Below are positions 16,631-25,493 of a DNA stretch of 64,000 nucleotides, one piece after another (position 1 is the stretch's first letter; every line of letters begins with the position of its first letter). The stretch is from Streptomyces massasporeus (GTDB taxonomy: Bacteria > Actinomycetota > Actinomycetes > Streptomycetales > Streptomycetaceae). The notes under the pieces were generated by a model. The model had not been told where the DNA came from. It searched no databases and saw nothing but the letters and a program-made list of their open reading frames with translations. The position numbers and the translations under genes are program-made. The stretch is from positions 310,001 to 374,000 of the forward strand of contig NZ_BMSE01000002.1 of assembly GCF_014648995.1 (NCBI RefSeq). The letters are read 5' to 3'.

Positions 16631-17441
16631 GCGTATGTTCCTCCGCTGCCGCCCTGACGAGGGCCAGTGACTCCTGCTGCGACAACGCGTCGCTCAGCGC
16701 CAGAGCGTAGGCGGTCTGACAGGCACTCACCAGAGCCGGATCGTCCATCAAGTTGCCGGTCTGGAAGCCCTCGACGTAGGCCACCGGGGCCGAGTCCTCG
16801 AAGGTCATGAGTGTGAGCAGACTCTGCATGAGTGCGTGCGCCCCCACGCCGTAGGAAAGGACGTGCAGGCGCAGCCGTCCCGACTCGGCCATGTCAGCGA
16901 CCTTGTGCAACTGCTCTGCCATGACCCGCGGTCCGCCGACGCGACGGTGGAGGACCGCCTCGTCGAGCAGCGTCCAGACGACGGGCTGAGCTGGCCCGTC
17001 GAGGATTCGGCGGCGTTGTGTTCGAATGACAACGAGCTCGTCAAGTTCCTCGGGCGTGTGGTTGGGACGGTAGGCCCCGAACAGGGCGCGTGCGTAGTCG
17101 TCGGTCTGAAGCACTCCGGGAACCAGAGAGAGTGCGAACTGCTGGATCTGGGTAGCCAGTTGCTCCAGCTCGGCCACCGCCGCGAAATGGTCGGTGTAGC
17201 GCGACTCCAGATCCTCCAACCACCGCGCGAAGAACCCGTCCGTCCCCAGCGCCCGGTCGATCCGCCGCGCGTCATCCGGCTTGGGGAGGCGCCGGCCGGC
17301 CTCGAAATGGCTGATCAGCGTGGGCGAGCACACTACCTGGTCGCCCAGTTCCTCCTGGGTGAGGCGGGCGGCGGTCCGCCTCAGCCGCATCTCCTCCCCG
17401 TACTTCTGACGCGGTGTTCGAAGCATGCGGCGTTCGTCCAT
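16617..17441 (-). CDS. XRE regulator with DUF5753 domain (WhiJ-like)
   Basis: A 274-residue helix-turn-helix regulator. The XRE domain (about 12-70) reads GEEMRLRRTAARLTQEELGDQ then CSPTLISHFEAGRRLPK. The DUF5753 domain (about 95-265) contains FALSLVPGVLQTDDYARALF, RRRILDG and TLLDEAVLHR. This architecture is that of WhiJ-type proteins, paired here with a DUF397 gene and linked in Streptomyces to developmental control. ATG 17441 is preceded by GAGGAG with good spacing. A perfect palindrome upstream suggests autoregulation. Confidence 0.9.
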   Translation of the reverse strand: MDERRMLRTPRQKYGEEMRLRRTAARLTQEELGDQVVCSPTLISHFEAGRRLPKPDDARRIDRALGTDGFFARWLEDLESRYTDHFAAVAELEQLATQIQQFALSLVPGVLQTDDYARALFGAYRPNHTPEELDELVVIRTQRRRILDGPAQPVVWTLLDEAVLHRRVGGPRVMAEQLHKVADMAESGRLRLHVLSYGVGAHALMQSLLTLMTFEDSAPVAYVEGFQTGNLMDDPALVSACQTAYALALSDALSQQESLALVRAAAEEHTHDRQ

Positions 17442-17456
17442 CGGCCAACTCCTCTT

Positions 17457-17477
17457 CTTGACAAGCGCGATGTCAAG
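17457..17477 (-). promoter_or_regulatory. Palindromic operator upstream of the XRE gene
   Basis: CTTGACA at 17457-17463 and TGTCAAG at 17471-17477 form a perfect 7-bp inverted repeat with a 7-base spacer. It lies 16 bases before the XRE start codon and contains TTGACA on both strands, so repressor binding would cover promoter elements. Confidence 0.55.
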
Positions 17478-17573
17478 CTCCACCCCCTGGCAGCGTAGCG
17501 AGCGCCGACCCCACTCTGTGAGTGATCCGGAACAGAACGCAGTCACCGCAGGTGAGAAGGTAGGCAGACAGAC

Positions 17574-17780
17574 GTGGTAGACCTCATCGCCCGGCTCCTG
17601 GAACCGATTCTCCGCTTCCTCCTTCCTCCCCGGGGGAGGCGACGGCGACCGGCGGCACCGGCACCACCCCCGCGCCCGTACGTGTGCCCGGTGGCCTGCT
17701 GTCGTCCCGACGCGCGTCCGCTCCGGGGAGAGGACAACCGACTGGTGCGCCCCTACCTGATGGCGGAGGCGGGTGCATGA
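17574..17780 (+). CDS. Conserved small actinobacterial protein
   Basis: A 68-residue protein starting at a GTG (residues MVDLIARLLEPILRFLLPPRGR). It has an amphipathic N-terminal helix, a Pro/Arg-rich middle and a LRGEDNRLVRPYLMAE-type end. I recognise this layout as a common small Streptomyces family of unknown function, usually longer at the C-terminus. It ends in a 4-base ATGA overlap with the next gene, which supports it being real. It is divergent from the XRE gene 132 bases away. Confidence 0.65.
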   Translation: MVDLIARLLEPILRFLLPPRGRRRRPAAPAPPPRPYVCPVACCRPDARPLRGEDNRLVRPYLMAEAGA

Positions 17781-18085
17781 CCGGCGGAGATCGCGACCGC
17801 GCGGTGGCCGGGCGGCTCCTGCCGTGGACCGGCGCCGACGGAAAGCCGTGCTACCTCGTGGGCGACGGAACCGGCTACGTCTCACGGCTCGCCGACGAGA
17901 TCGAGGACGTGCGGATCGACATGGCGGACGCCCTGCTCGGGCATGCCGACGAACTCCTGGCGGAGCGCCGGGTGACGAGCGGGGAACTGCACTACCTGGC
18001 TCGGCGGCTCAGCGAGTCCCTGCGGGACGTCAAGAGGGTCGCGGAGAGCAGGGGGGCGCGGCTCGCCCACCCGCCCCGGTCGTGA
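17777..18085 (+). CDS. Small hypothetical protein, translationally coupled
   Basis: A 102-residue soluble protein whose ATG overlaps the preceding stop (ATGA). It begins MTGGDRDRAVAGRLLPWTG with GADGKPCYLVGDGTGYVSRLADEIEDV after it, and is mostly helical and charged in the second half (DELLAERRVTSGELHYLARRLSESLRDV). I recognise it as a Streptomyces-type conserved hypothetical; no catalytic motif is visible. It probably works with the preceding small protein. Confidence 0.7.
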   Translation: MTGGDRDRAVAGRLLPWTGADGKPCYLVGDGTGYVSRLADEIEDVRIDMADALLGHADELLAERRVTSGELHYLARRLSESLRDVKRVAESRGARLAHPPRS

Positions 18086-18101
18086 CGGCGAGGGGACGGT
18101 G

Positions 18102-18683
18102 TCAGTGCTGCTCGCTGCGACGGGCGTATGCCCGCGCCGCGCGGGCGCGGTCGCCGCAGCGGGTGGAGCACCAGTGGCGGCGACCGTGGCGGAGCAGGTA
18201 GCGGTTGCAGGGCGGTGAGCCGCAGGCGGTCAGGCGCTCGGCCGCGGGGGAGGTGAGCAGGTCGGCGGCGTCCGCGGCGAGGGTCGCCAGGGCGAGGTCG
18301 ACGATCGCGGTGGTGGGGTGGGGGGCGGTGCGATAGGGGCCGGTCTTGTCGTCCCACCGCAGCAGCGGGGCCGTGGGGACCCTGGTCATCGCGTCGTTGA
18401 CGGCCGACACCGCCGCGGGCAGGGCGGGTACGCCGTCGACGCGGGCGGCGAACAAGGACCTGATCTGTTCGCGCAGTGACCGCAGTTGGGTCGCGCACAT
18501 CTCCCGCATGCCGGCGTCGACCGGGGCGAGGTCGCGCTGGGTCAGCCAGTGGTTCGCCTGCGCGGGGGTGCCCAGGAGATCGAGTGTGCGCCCGCCGGGC
18601 AGGGCGATCGCGGTGTTGGCGAGTGCCAGGGAGGAGTGCTCCTCCTCGCCCTGGGCGGGCGGCGGGGCGGGCTGTTCGGTCAC
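18102..18683 (-). CDS. CGNR zinc-finger (ABATE domain) protein
   Basis: A 193-residue protein with an N-terminal ABATE/DUF1470 domain (LALANTAIALPGGRTLDLL and later RDLAPVDAGMREMCATQLR) and a C-terminal CGNR-type zinc finger (CGSPPCNRYLLRH followed by HWCSTRCGDR). The four cysteines fit one Zn site. Members are usually taken as stress-responsive DNA-binding regulators. GTG 18683 is chosen because GGAGGAG is 3-9 bases upstream; ATG at 18695 is an alternative. It is divergent from an MBL-fold gene across a region with a perfect inverted repeat. Confidence 0.83.
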   Translation of the reverse strand: MTEQPAPPPAQGEEEHSSLALANTAIALPGGRTLDLLGTPAQANHWLTQRDLAPVDAGMREMCATQLRSLREQIRSLFAARVDGVPALPAAVSAVNDAMTRVPTAPLLRWDDKTGPYRTAPHPTTAIVDLALATLAADAADLLTSPAAERLTACGSPPCNRYLLRHGRRHWCSTRCGDRARAARAYARRSEQH

Positions 18684-18722
18684 GGGCTCCTCCATGTTTC
18701 TCATGGTACGGGTTGCCTGCAT

Positions 18723-18752
18723 CCGTGAGAAGCGGCTACGGTCGTCTCACGG
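18723..18752. promoter_or_regulatory. Inverted repeat between the CGNR and MBL genes
   Basis: CCGTGAGA at 18723-18730 and TCTCACGG at 18745-18752 form a perfect 8-bp inverted repeat with a 14-base spacer. A third CCGTGAGG copy lies at 18768-18775, just before the MBL start. A regulator binding here, possibly the CGNR protein, could control both divergent genes. Confidence 0.55.
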
Positions 18753-18781
18753 TTCGCCCACGTCTATCCGTGAGGTTCTCC

Positions 18782-19582
18782 ATGTCTTCTGTTCCCGTGA
18801 CGACCGACTTCCCCGTCCGCGCCCTCGGCGGCCCGACCGCCCTGTTCGAGTACGGCGGCCTGCGCTTCCTGACCGACCCGACCTTCGACGCGCCCGGCGA
18901 CTACGCCCGGCCCGGGGGTCCGGTCCTGACCAAGACCGCGCCCGCCACCGCCACGCCCGCCGACCTCGGCGGGGTCGACGTGGTGCTGCTCTCCCACGAC
19001 GAGCACCCCGACAACCTCGACACCTCCGGCCGGGCTCTGCTCGACCGCATACCTCTCACCCTGACCACGCCCGGCGGCGGCGAGCGCCTGCGCGAGAGCC
19101 TGGGGGGCAAGGTCAGGGGCCTGGCCGACTGGGAGTCCGTCGAACTGGACCGGCCCGGCGGCGGCACGGTCACCGTGACCGGCGTCCCGGCCCTGCACGG
19201 CCCCGGCCCGCGCGAGCAGGTCGAGGCGTTCACCGGCCAGGTCGTCGGCTTCGTCCTGACCGGCGAGGGCCTGCCCACCGTCTACGTCAGCGGTGACAAC
19301 GCCTCACTCGACGCGGTCCGCGAGATCGCCGGCCGCTTCGCCCCCGTCGACACCGCCGTGCTCTTCGCCGGTGCTCCCCGCTTCCCCGTCCTCTTCGACA
19401 ACCAGGTCCTCGTCCTGGACAGCGCGATGGCCGCCGAGGCCGCGCAGGTCCTCGGCGCCCGCCGCGTGGTGCCCGTCCACTACGACAGCTGGGCCCACTT
19501 CACCGAAGGCGGTGACGCGCTGGAAGCCGCCTTCGCCGCCGCCGGGCTCGCGGACCGGCTGGACTGGGGCAAGGGCGCCTGA
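18782..19582 (+). CDS. MBL-fold metallo-hydrolase (UlaG-like)
   Basis: A 266-residue metallo-beta-lactamase-fold protein. The family HxHxDH motif is altered to LSHDEHPDNLD, with DPTF upstream, ALHGP and VYVSGDNASLD in the middle, and VPVHYDSWAHF near the end, which resembles UlaG-type lactonases. Some metal ligands are in place (His/Asp/His), so hydrolysis of a lactone or phosphodiester is plausible, but the substrate is not known. ATG 18782 has GAGG upstream. It is divergent from the CGNR regulator, which may control it. Confidence 0.85.
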   Translation: MSSVPVTTDFPVRALGGPTALFEYGGLRFLTDPTFDAPGDYARPGGPVLTKTAPATATPADLGGVDVVLLSHDEHPDNLDTSGRALLDRIPLTLTTPGGGERLRESLGGKVRGLADWESVELDRPGGGTVTVTGVPALHGPGPREQVEAFTGQVVGFVLTGEGLPTVYVSGDNASLDAVREIAGRFAPVDTAVLFAGAPRFPVLFDNQVLVLDSAMAAEAAQVLGARRVVPVHYDSWAHFTEGGDALEAAFAAAGLADRLDWGKGA

Positions 19583-19589
19583 GCTGCCG

Positions 19590-20237
19590 TCACTTCCTCC
19601 AGAACAGGTGATGGACCACGCCGCTGGGACTCGGCACGACATCGCAGTGGAAGCGGTCGAGCAGTTCCTCGGGCGACTCCCACAGCCGTGACCCGGACCC
19701 GAGCACCACATCGGGCGAGACCGTCACGTGCAGCGTGTCCACCAGGTCGGCGTCCAGGAACTCCCGGATGGTCATCGCCCCGCCGCCGAGCCGGACGTCC
19801 TTGCCCCCGGCCGCCTTGCGCGCCTGGGCGAGGACCTCGGCCGGATCCCCGCCGACGAAGTGGAACGTCGTGTCGGAGAGGGTGAACGAGGGGCGCTCGT
19901 GGTGGGTCATGACGAACACCGGCGTGTGGAACGGAGGTTCGTCGCCCCACCAGCCCTGCCACTCGTGGTTCTCCCAGGGGCCGCGCTGAGGGCTGAACTT
20001 GTTGCGGCCCATGATCTCGGCGCCGATGTTGTGGTGGAAGTCGCGCACCAGGTAGTCGTCGAGGCCCCGGCTCCCGCCCGGGTCGGTGCGGTTCGGCCAG
20101 CTCGCGGCGGCGCCGGCCCAGGCGAACATCTCCCCTGGGTCGGCGTGGCCGAACGGCCGCTCCAGGCTCTGGCCCTCACCGGCACCGAAGCCGTCACTCG
20201 AGACGTTGAAGTTCTGCACGCGCAGCAGCTGGGACAC
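19590..20237 (-). CDS. RibD C-terminal-domain (dihydrofolate reductase-like) protein
   Basis: A 215-residue member of the RibD_C/DHFR-like family. It starts MSQLLRVQNFNVSSDGFGAGEGQ, has EIMGRNKF and the NADPH-loop segment VRLGGGAMTIREFLDADLVD, and ends HHLFWRK. It is clearly different from the 190-residue relative at 11.1 kb. GTG 20237 is supported by a near-consensus AGGAGG 6-7 bases upstream. Only 7 bases separate its stop from that of the convergent MBL gene. Function beyond probable NADPH-dependent reduction is unknown. Confidence 0.87.
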   Translation of the reverse strand: MSQLLRVQNFNVSSDGFGAGEGQSLERPFGHADPGEMFAWAGAAASWPNRTDPGGSRGLDDYLVRDFHHNIGAEIMGRNKFSPQRGPWENHEWQGWWGDEPPFHTPVFVMTHHERPSFTLSDTTFHFVGGDPAEVLAQARKAAGGKDVRLGGGAMTIREFLDADLVDTLHVTVSPDVVLGSGSRLWESPEELLDRFHCDVVPSPSGVVHHLFWRK

Positions 20238-20324
20238 AGCGCTCCTCCTGTGGTCGATGCAAGAGAGACCGCCCGGACCGGGAAAACTCATCGGCGCGGG
20301 CCCGGCGCGTCCAAGGCTCCGGTT

Positions 20325-20690
20325 TCACCCGGCCTGTGCCACCACGTGGTCGATCACCTGCTGGAAGTCCTCACTCGGCGAGAACTCCACCAGTTCGCTG
20401 TCCTCCAGCGCCTCCGGCACATGGCCGGGGCCCCAGTAGTACGCCTGCCCCGCCCGGTACTCCTCCTCGCCCGTGGCCGTGCGCATCCTGATCCGGCCCT
20501 TGAGCAGGTAGCCCCAGTGCGGGCACTGGCAGGCGTCGTCGGGCAGGCCCTTGAGGGCCGGGCCCATGTCCGTGCCCTGGGGCAGCGTGATGTAGCCGAC
20601 CGACATGTCGCCGCCGATCGGCATCAGGCGCAGTTCCACTCCGTCGCCTTCGAGGGCCACGGGTACGTCGTTCCGGGTCGCCGCCGTCAT
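20325..20690 (-). CDS. Cupin-domain protein
   Basis: A 121-residue single-domain cupin. The metal-binding motifs are degenerate: CPHWGYLLKGRIRMRT matches motif 1 in position and AYYWGPGHVPEAL matches motif 2. ATG 20690 follows a strong GGAGGAACC. Such small cupins often bind a small ligand or act as isomerases. It precedes the RibD-C gene on the same strand with an 87-base gap. Confidence 0.8.
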   Translation of the reverse strand: MTAATRNDVPVALEGDGVELRLMPIGGDMSVGYITLPQGTDMGPALKGLPDDACQCPHWGYLLKGRIRMRTATGEEEYRAGQAYYWGPGHVPEALEDSELVEFSPSEDFQQVIDHVVAQAG

Positions 20691-20826
20691 GGTTCCTCCG
20701 CTCCGGCCCGCCAGGCCTCAGACGCCCCTCAGGAAACCCCCGTACCTCCAGCCTGGCCCGCCGGGCCGAGCCCCGCGACATCACGATCCGGTCAAGAGGT
20801 ACCGCCGGGGGCTTGATTCCGCTGCG

Positions 20827-20866
20827 TGTAATCGATTCCATGCTCCCGTCGATGTAATCGATTCCA
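20827..20866 (+). promoter_or_regulatory. Twin LacI operators upstream of the ribose operon
   Basis: Two identical 14-bp near-palindromes, TGTAATCGATTCCA, lie at 20827-20840 and 20853-20866, 26 bases apart centre to centre. They are 50-90 bases before the LacI start, so the regulator would autoregulate the whole operon. The central AATCGATT is a perfect palindrome. Confidence 0.75.
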
Positions 20867-20918
20867 CGAGCACCCGCCCGGTGCTCCCACGACTGATCCA
20901 CAAGGAGGTGGAGCGGCG

Positions 20919-21938
20919 GTGGCCAGCATCAAGGACGTCGCTGCCGAGGCCGGCGTCTCCGTCGCCACGGTCTCGCGCGTCCTGAACGACCACCCGTCGG
21001 TCAGCGCCGACGCACGCACCCGCGTGCTGGCCGCCGTCGAGACCCTGGGCTACCGCCCGAACGCCGTCGCCCGCTCCCTGCGCACCGACCAGACCCACAC
21101 CCTCGGCCTGGTCATCAGCGACGTGATGAACCCGTACTTCACCGAACTGGCCCGCTCCGTCGAGGAGGAGGCCCGCGCGCTCGGCTACAGCGTCATCATC
21201 GGCAACGCCGACGAGCGGCCGGACCTCCAGGACCACCACGTACGCACCCTGCTCGACCGCCGGATCGACGGCCTGCTCGTCTCCCCGACGGACGGCGGAT
21301 CGCCGCTGATGCTGGACGCCGCGCGGGCCGGGACGCCGATGGTCTTCGTGGACCGGTGGATCCCGGGCGTGGACGTGCCGGTGGTGCGGGCGGACGGGCG
21401 GAGCGCCGTGCGGGACCTCGTGGCGCATCTGCACCGGCTGGGACACCGCAGGCTCGCCATCATCGCGGGCCCGGCGGCGACCACGACCGGCCGCGAGCGC
21501 GTCGAGGTCTTCCGGGAGGCGCTCGGCGCGTACGGCCTCGAGCTGCCCGACGCCTACATAGGGCAGGGCGACTTCCAGGCCGAGAGCGGCCGGCTGGTCA
21601 CCGAGGGCTTCCTCGACCTGGCCGACCCGCCCGAGGTCGTCTTCGCGGCCGACAACCTGATGGCGCTCGGCGCCCTGGACGCCGTACGCGCGCGTGGTCT
21701 GCGCGTACCGGACGACCTCGCGCTGGCCGCCTTCGACGACATCCGGTGGTTCGTGCACACCGATCCGCCGATCACCGCGATCGCCCAGCCCACGGGCGAG
21801 CTGGGCCGGGCCGCCGTACGGGCCCTGGTCGACCGCATCGAGGGGCGGCCCGGCGAGTCCGTCACGCTCCCCGCCCGGCTCGTCGTACGCCGCTCGTGCG
21901 GCGAGAACTCCACCCCAGTGCAAAGGAGCACGACGTGA
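20919..21938 (+). CDS. LacI-family regulator of the ribose operon
   Basis: A 339-residue LacI/GalR regulator with HTH MASIKDVAAEAGVSVATVSRVLNDHPSV and a ribose-type effector domain (VIGNADERPDLQDHHVR, VFVDRWIPG, VFAADNLMALGAL). GTG 20919 is used, with AAGGAGG 10 bases upstream. It is the first gene of the rbs operon; its stop overlaps the rbsA start by 4 bases (GTGA). Family knowledge suggests it is a repressor relieved by ribose or a phosphorylated derivative. Confidence 0.92.
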   Translation: MASIKDVAAEAGVSVATVSRVLNDHPSVSADARTRVLAAVETLGYRPNAVARSLRTDQTHTLGLVISDVMNPYFTELARSVEEEARALGYSVIIGNADERPDLQDHHVRTLLDRRIDGLLVSPTDGGSPLMLDAARAGTPMVFVDRWIPGVDVPVVRADGRSAVRDLVAHLHRLGHRRLAIIAGPAATTTGRERVEVFREALGAYGLELPDAYIGQGDFQAESGRLVTEGFLDLADPPEVVFAADNLMALGALDAVRARGLRVPDDLALAAFDDIRWFVHTDPPITAIAQPTGELGRAAVRALVDRIEGRPGESVTLPARLVVRRSCGENSTPVQRSTT

Positions 21939-23479
21939 GCAACGCGGACGAGTTGCTGCGCATCGAGGGCATACGGAAGACCTTCCCGGGCGTGGTCGCG
22001 CTGGACGGCGTCGACTTCGACCTGCGCCGGGGCGAGGTGCACGTGCTGCTCGGTGAGAACGGTGCCGGCAAGAGCACCCTCATCAAGATGCTCTCCGGCG
22101 CCTACACCCCCGACGCCGGGCGGATCCTGGTCGGCGGCGAGGAGACGCGCATCCAGGGTGCGCAGGACTCCGAGCGGCTCGGGATCGCCACGATCTACCA
22201 GGAGTTCAACCTGGTACCCGATCTGACGGTCGCCGAGAACATCTTCCTGGGGCGCCAGCCGCGCCGGTTCGGGATGATCGACCGGAAGAAGATGGAGGCC
22301 GACGCCGAGGTCCTGCTGAAGCGGGTCGGCGTGAACGTCTCGCCCCGCGCGCGGGTCCGCGACCTCGGCATCGCCCGCCTGCAGATGGTCGAGATCGCCA
22401 AGGCGCTCAGCCTGGACGCCCGCGTGCTGATCATGGACGAGCCGACCGCCGTGCTCACCTCCGAGGAGGTCGACAAGCTCTTCGCGATCGTGCGCGCGCT
22501 GCGCGAGGACGGCGTCGGGATCGTCTTCATCACCCACCACCTGGAGGAGATCGCCGCCCTCGGCGACCGGGTGACGGTCATCCGGGACGGCAAGAGCGTC
22601 GGGCAGGTCCCCGCCTCCACCCCCGAGGACGAGCTCGTCCGGCTCATGGTCGGCCGCTCCATCGAGCAGCAGTACCCGCGTGAACGCGCCGACCGCGGCG
22701 CCCCCCTGCTGTCCGTCGAGGGTCTCACCCGCGACGGCGTCTTCCACGACGTCGGCTTCGAGGTGCACGCCGGTGAGGTCGTCGGCATCGCCGGGCTGGT
22801 CGGCGCGGGCCGTACCGAGGTCGTGCGGGCGGTCTTCGGGGCCGACGGGTACGACAAGGGCACCGTGAAGGTGTCCGGCGCCCCGATCGCCAAGTCCGAC
22901 GTCAACGCGGCGATGACCGCGGGCATCGGACTCGTGCCCGAGGACCGCAAGGGCCAGGGCCTGGTGCTGGACGCCTCGGTCGAGGAGAACCTGGGCCTGG
23001 TGACGCTGCGGTCGGCCACGCGCGCCGGGCTCGTCGACCTCAAGGGCCAGCGCGAGTCCGCCGAGCGGATCGCGGGGCAGCTCGGCGTGCGGATGGCCGG
23101 GCTCGGCCAGCACGTGCGCACCCTCTCCGGCGGCAACCAGCAGAAGGTCGTCATCGGCAAGTGGCTGCTCGCCGACACCAAGGTGCTGATCCTCGACGAG
23201 CCGACGCGCGGCATCGACGTCGGCGCCAAGGTGGAGATCTACCAGCTGGTCAACGAGCTCACCGCCGCCGGTGCGGCCGTCCTGATGATCTCCAGCGACC
23301 TTCCCGAGGTGCTCGGCATGAGCGACCGGGTGCTGGTGATGGCGCAGGGCCGGATCGCCGGTGAACTCTCCGCCGACGAGGCGACCCAGGACGCCGTGAT
23401 GGCACTCGCCGTCAGCACCCCCACGACAACCAGCACGACGACGACCACGAACGGAACGGAGGCCTCCCGTGGCCACTGA
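21935..23479 (+). CDS. rbsA: Ribose ABC transporter ATP-binding protein RbsA
   Basis: A 514-residue duplicated ABC ATPase of the carbohydrate (CUT2) type. The first domain has Walker [13 protein letters not shown] and Walker [12 protein letters not shown]. The second domain has a degenerate Walker A ([12 protein letters not shown]), signature [15 protein letters not shown] and [13 protein letters not shown]. This asymmetric pair is standard for RbsA. GTG 21935 is coupled to lacI, and the stop lies 11 bases inside the next gene. It energises pentose uptake through the fused permease/binding protein. Confidence 0.95.
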   Translation: MSNADELLRIEGIRKTFPGVVALDGVDFDLRRGEVHVLLGENGAGKSTLIKMLSGAYTPDAGRILVGGEETRIQGAQDSERLGIATIYQEFNLVPDLTVAENIFLGRQPRRFGMIDRKKMEADAEVLLKRVGVNVSPRARVRDLGIARLQMVEIAKALSLDARVLIMDEPTAVLTSEEVDKLFAIVRALREDGVGIVFITHHLEEIAALGDRVTVIRDGKSVGQVPASTPEDELVRLMVGRSIEQQYPRERADRGAPLLSVEGLTRDGVFHDVGFEVHAGEVVGIAGLVGAGRTEVVRAVFGADGYDKGTVKVSGAPIAKSDVNAAMTAGIGLVPEDRKGQGLVLDASVEENLGLVTLRSATRAGLVDLKGQRESAERIAGQLGVRMAGLGQHVRTLSGGNQQKVVIGKWLLADTKVLILDEPTRGIDVGAKVEIYQLVNELTAAGAAVLMISSDLPEVLGMSDRVLVMAQGRIAGELSADEATQDAVMALAVSTPTTTSTTTTTNGTEASRGH

Positions 23480-25418
23480 CACGCTCAAGAGCACAACGGG
23501 CGCGGGTGGCGCCTCGGGAGGCCTGCGCCGCCTCCTGCTCGACAACGGCGCGCTCACCGCGCTCATCGTCCTCGTCATCGCGATGTCGGCGCTGTCCGGC
23601 GACTTCCTGACGACGGACAACCTCCTCAACGTCGGCGTGCAGGCGGCCGTGACGGCCATCCTCGCCTTCGGCGTGACCTTCGTGATCGTCTCCGCGGGCA
23701 TCGACCTGTCGGTCGGCTCGGTCGCCGCGCTGTCCGCCACGGTCCTCGCCTGGAGCGCCACCTCGGCGGGCGTCCCGGTCTTCCTCGCCGTGCTCCTCGC
23801 CATAGCGACGGGCATCGTCTGCGGCCTGGTCAACGGCATCCTGATCTCCTACGGCAAGCTCCCGCCGTTCATCGCCACGCTGGCCATGCTGTCCGTGGCC
23901 CGCGGCCTGTCCCTGGTGATCTCCGAGGGCTCCCCGATCGCCTTCCCCGACTCGGTCTCCCACCTCGGCGACACGCTCGGCGGCTGGCTGCCGGTGCCGG
24001 TCCTGGTGATGATCGTCATGGGTCTGATCGCGGCCTTCGTGCTCGGCCGGACCTACATCGGCCGCTCCATGTACGCGATCGGCGGCAACGAGGAGGCCGC
24101 GCGGCTGTCCGGCCTGCGCGTGAAGAAGCAGAAGCTCGCCATCTACGCCTTCTCGGGCGTCTTCGCCGCCGTCGCCGGTGTCGTCCTCGCCGCCCGGCTC
24201 TCCTCCGCGCAGCCCCAGGCCGCCGACGGCTACGAGCTGGACGCGATCGCCGCCGTCGTCATCGGCGGTGCCTCCCTCGCGGGCGGCACCGGCAAGGCGT
24301 CCGGCACGCTCATCGGCGCGCTGATCCTGGCCGTGCTGCGCAACGGCCTCAACCTGCTGAACGTCTCCGCGTTCTGGCAGCAGGTCGTCATCGGTGTCGT
24401 CATCGCGCTCGCGGTGCTGTTCGACACGCTGCGGCGCAAGGCGGGGGCGACCCCGGTGGCCGGTGCCTCCCAAGGCGGCAAGGGCAAGCAGGCGGCGACG
24501 TACGGGCTCGCGGCCGTGGTCACCGTCGCGATCGTCGGCGCCACGTCCTTCCTGCACAACGGCTCCTCCGCCACGAGCGGCCCGAAGCTGGGCCTGTCGC
24601 TGTCCACCCTCAACAACCCCTTCTTCGTGCAGATCCGGGCGGGCGCCCAGGCCGAGGCGAAGAAGCGGGGCGTGGACCTGACCGTCACCGACGCCCAGAA
24701 CGACGCCTCCCAGCAGGCCAACCAGCTGCAGAACTTCACCAGTTCCGGCCTCGGCGCGATCATCGTCAACCCGGTGGACTCCGACGCGGCGAGCAACTCC
24801 GTCAAGGCCGCCGACAAGGCGAAGATCCCGGTCATCGCGGTCGACCGGGGCGTCAACAAGGCGTCGGTGGACGCCCTGGTCGCCTCCGACAACGTCGCCG
24901 GCGGTGAACTCGCCGCCAAGACCGTCGCCGACAAGCTGGGCGGCAAGGGCAAGATCGTGATCCTCCAGGGCCAGGCCGGCACGTCCGCGGCCCGGGAGCG
25001 CGCGCAGGGCTTCGCGAACGGCCTCAAGGCCTTCCCGGGCATCCAGGTCGTCGCCCAGCAGCCCGCCGACTTCGACCGCACCAAGGGCCTCGACGTCATG
25101 TCGAACCTGCTCCAGGCCCACCCGGACGTCCAGGGCGTCATCGCCGCCAACGACGAGATGGCGCTCGGCGCGATCAAGGCGCTGGGTTCCAAGGCCGGCA
25201 AGTCGGTCTCGGTGGTCGGCTTCGACGGCACGCCTGACGGACTGAAGGCGGTCGAGGGCGGCACGCTGTACGCGTCCGTGGCGCAGCAGCCGTCCCAGCT
25301 CGGCAGGATCGCCGTGGACAACGCCCTGCGGGCCCTGAAGGGCGAGAAGGTCGAGGAGACGGTGAAGGTGCCGGTGAAGGTGGTCACCAAGGAGAACGTG
25401 GCCGGCTTCAGCGGCTGA
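23469..25418 (+). CDS. RbsC-RbsB fusion: ribose permease plus binding protein
   Basis: A 649-residue fusion. Residues 1-335 are a CUT2 permease (about nine helices, with [15 protein letters not shown] and [14 protein letters not shown]). After a Gly/Lys-rich linker and another hydrophobic segment (about 345-365), residues 374-649 are a ribose-binding protein ([37 protein letters not shown]). The binding domain has no signal peptide of its own; it is tethered outside by the last helix. In most bacteria RbsC and RbsB are separate. GTG 23469 overlaps rbsA by 11 bases. Confidence 0.93.
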   Translation: MATDTLKSTTGAGGASGGLRRLLLDNGALTALIVLVIAMSALSGDFLTTDNLLNVGVQAAVTAILAFGVTFVIVSAGIDLSVGSVAALSATVLAWSATSAGVPVFLAVLLAIATGIVCGLVNGILISYGKLPPFIATLAMLSVARGLSLVISEGSPIAFPDSVSHLGDTLGGWLPVPVLVMIVMGLIAAFVLGRTYIGRSMYAIGGNEEAARLSGLRVKKQKLAIYAFSGVFAAVAGVVLAARLSSAQPQAADGYELDAIAAVVIGGASLAGGTGKASGTLIGALILAVLRNGLNLLNVSAFWQQVVIGVVIALAVLFDTLRRKAGATPVAGASQGGKGKQAATYGLAAVVTVAIVGATSFLHNGSSATSGPKLGLSLSTLNNPFFVQIRAGAQAEAKKRGVDLTVTDAQNDASQQANQLQNFTSSGLGAIIVNPVDSDAASNSVKAADKAKIPVIAVDRGVNKASVDALVASDNVAGGELAAKTVADKLGGKGKIVILQGQAGTSAARERAQGFANGLKAFPGIQVVAQQPADFDRTKGLDVMSNLLQAHPDVQGVIAANDEMALGAIKALGSKAGKSVSVVGFDGTPDGLKAVEGGTLYASVAQQPSQLGRIAVDNALRALKGEKVEETVKVPVKVVTKENVAGFSG

Positions 25419-25493
25419 CATCGGGGAACGGCGGGCGGCCGCACACGGTGTGCGTGACCGCCCGCCCATGTCACTCACGTGGGGAGACAACTC

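Noticed and set aside
16421..17441. XRE/DUF397 pair as a toxin-antitoxin or phage-defence system
   Set aside because: The domains match WhiJ-type developmental regulators and their partners; no toxin, nuclease or other defence gene is adjacent.
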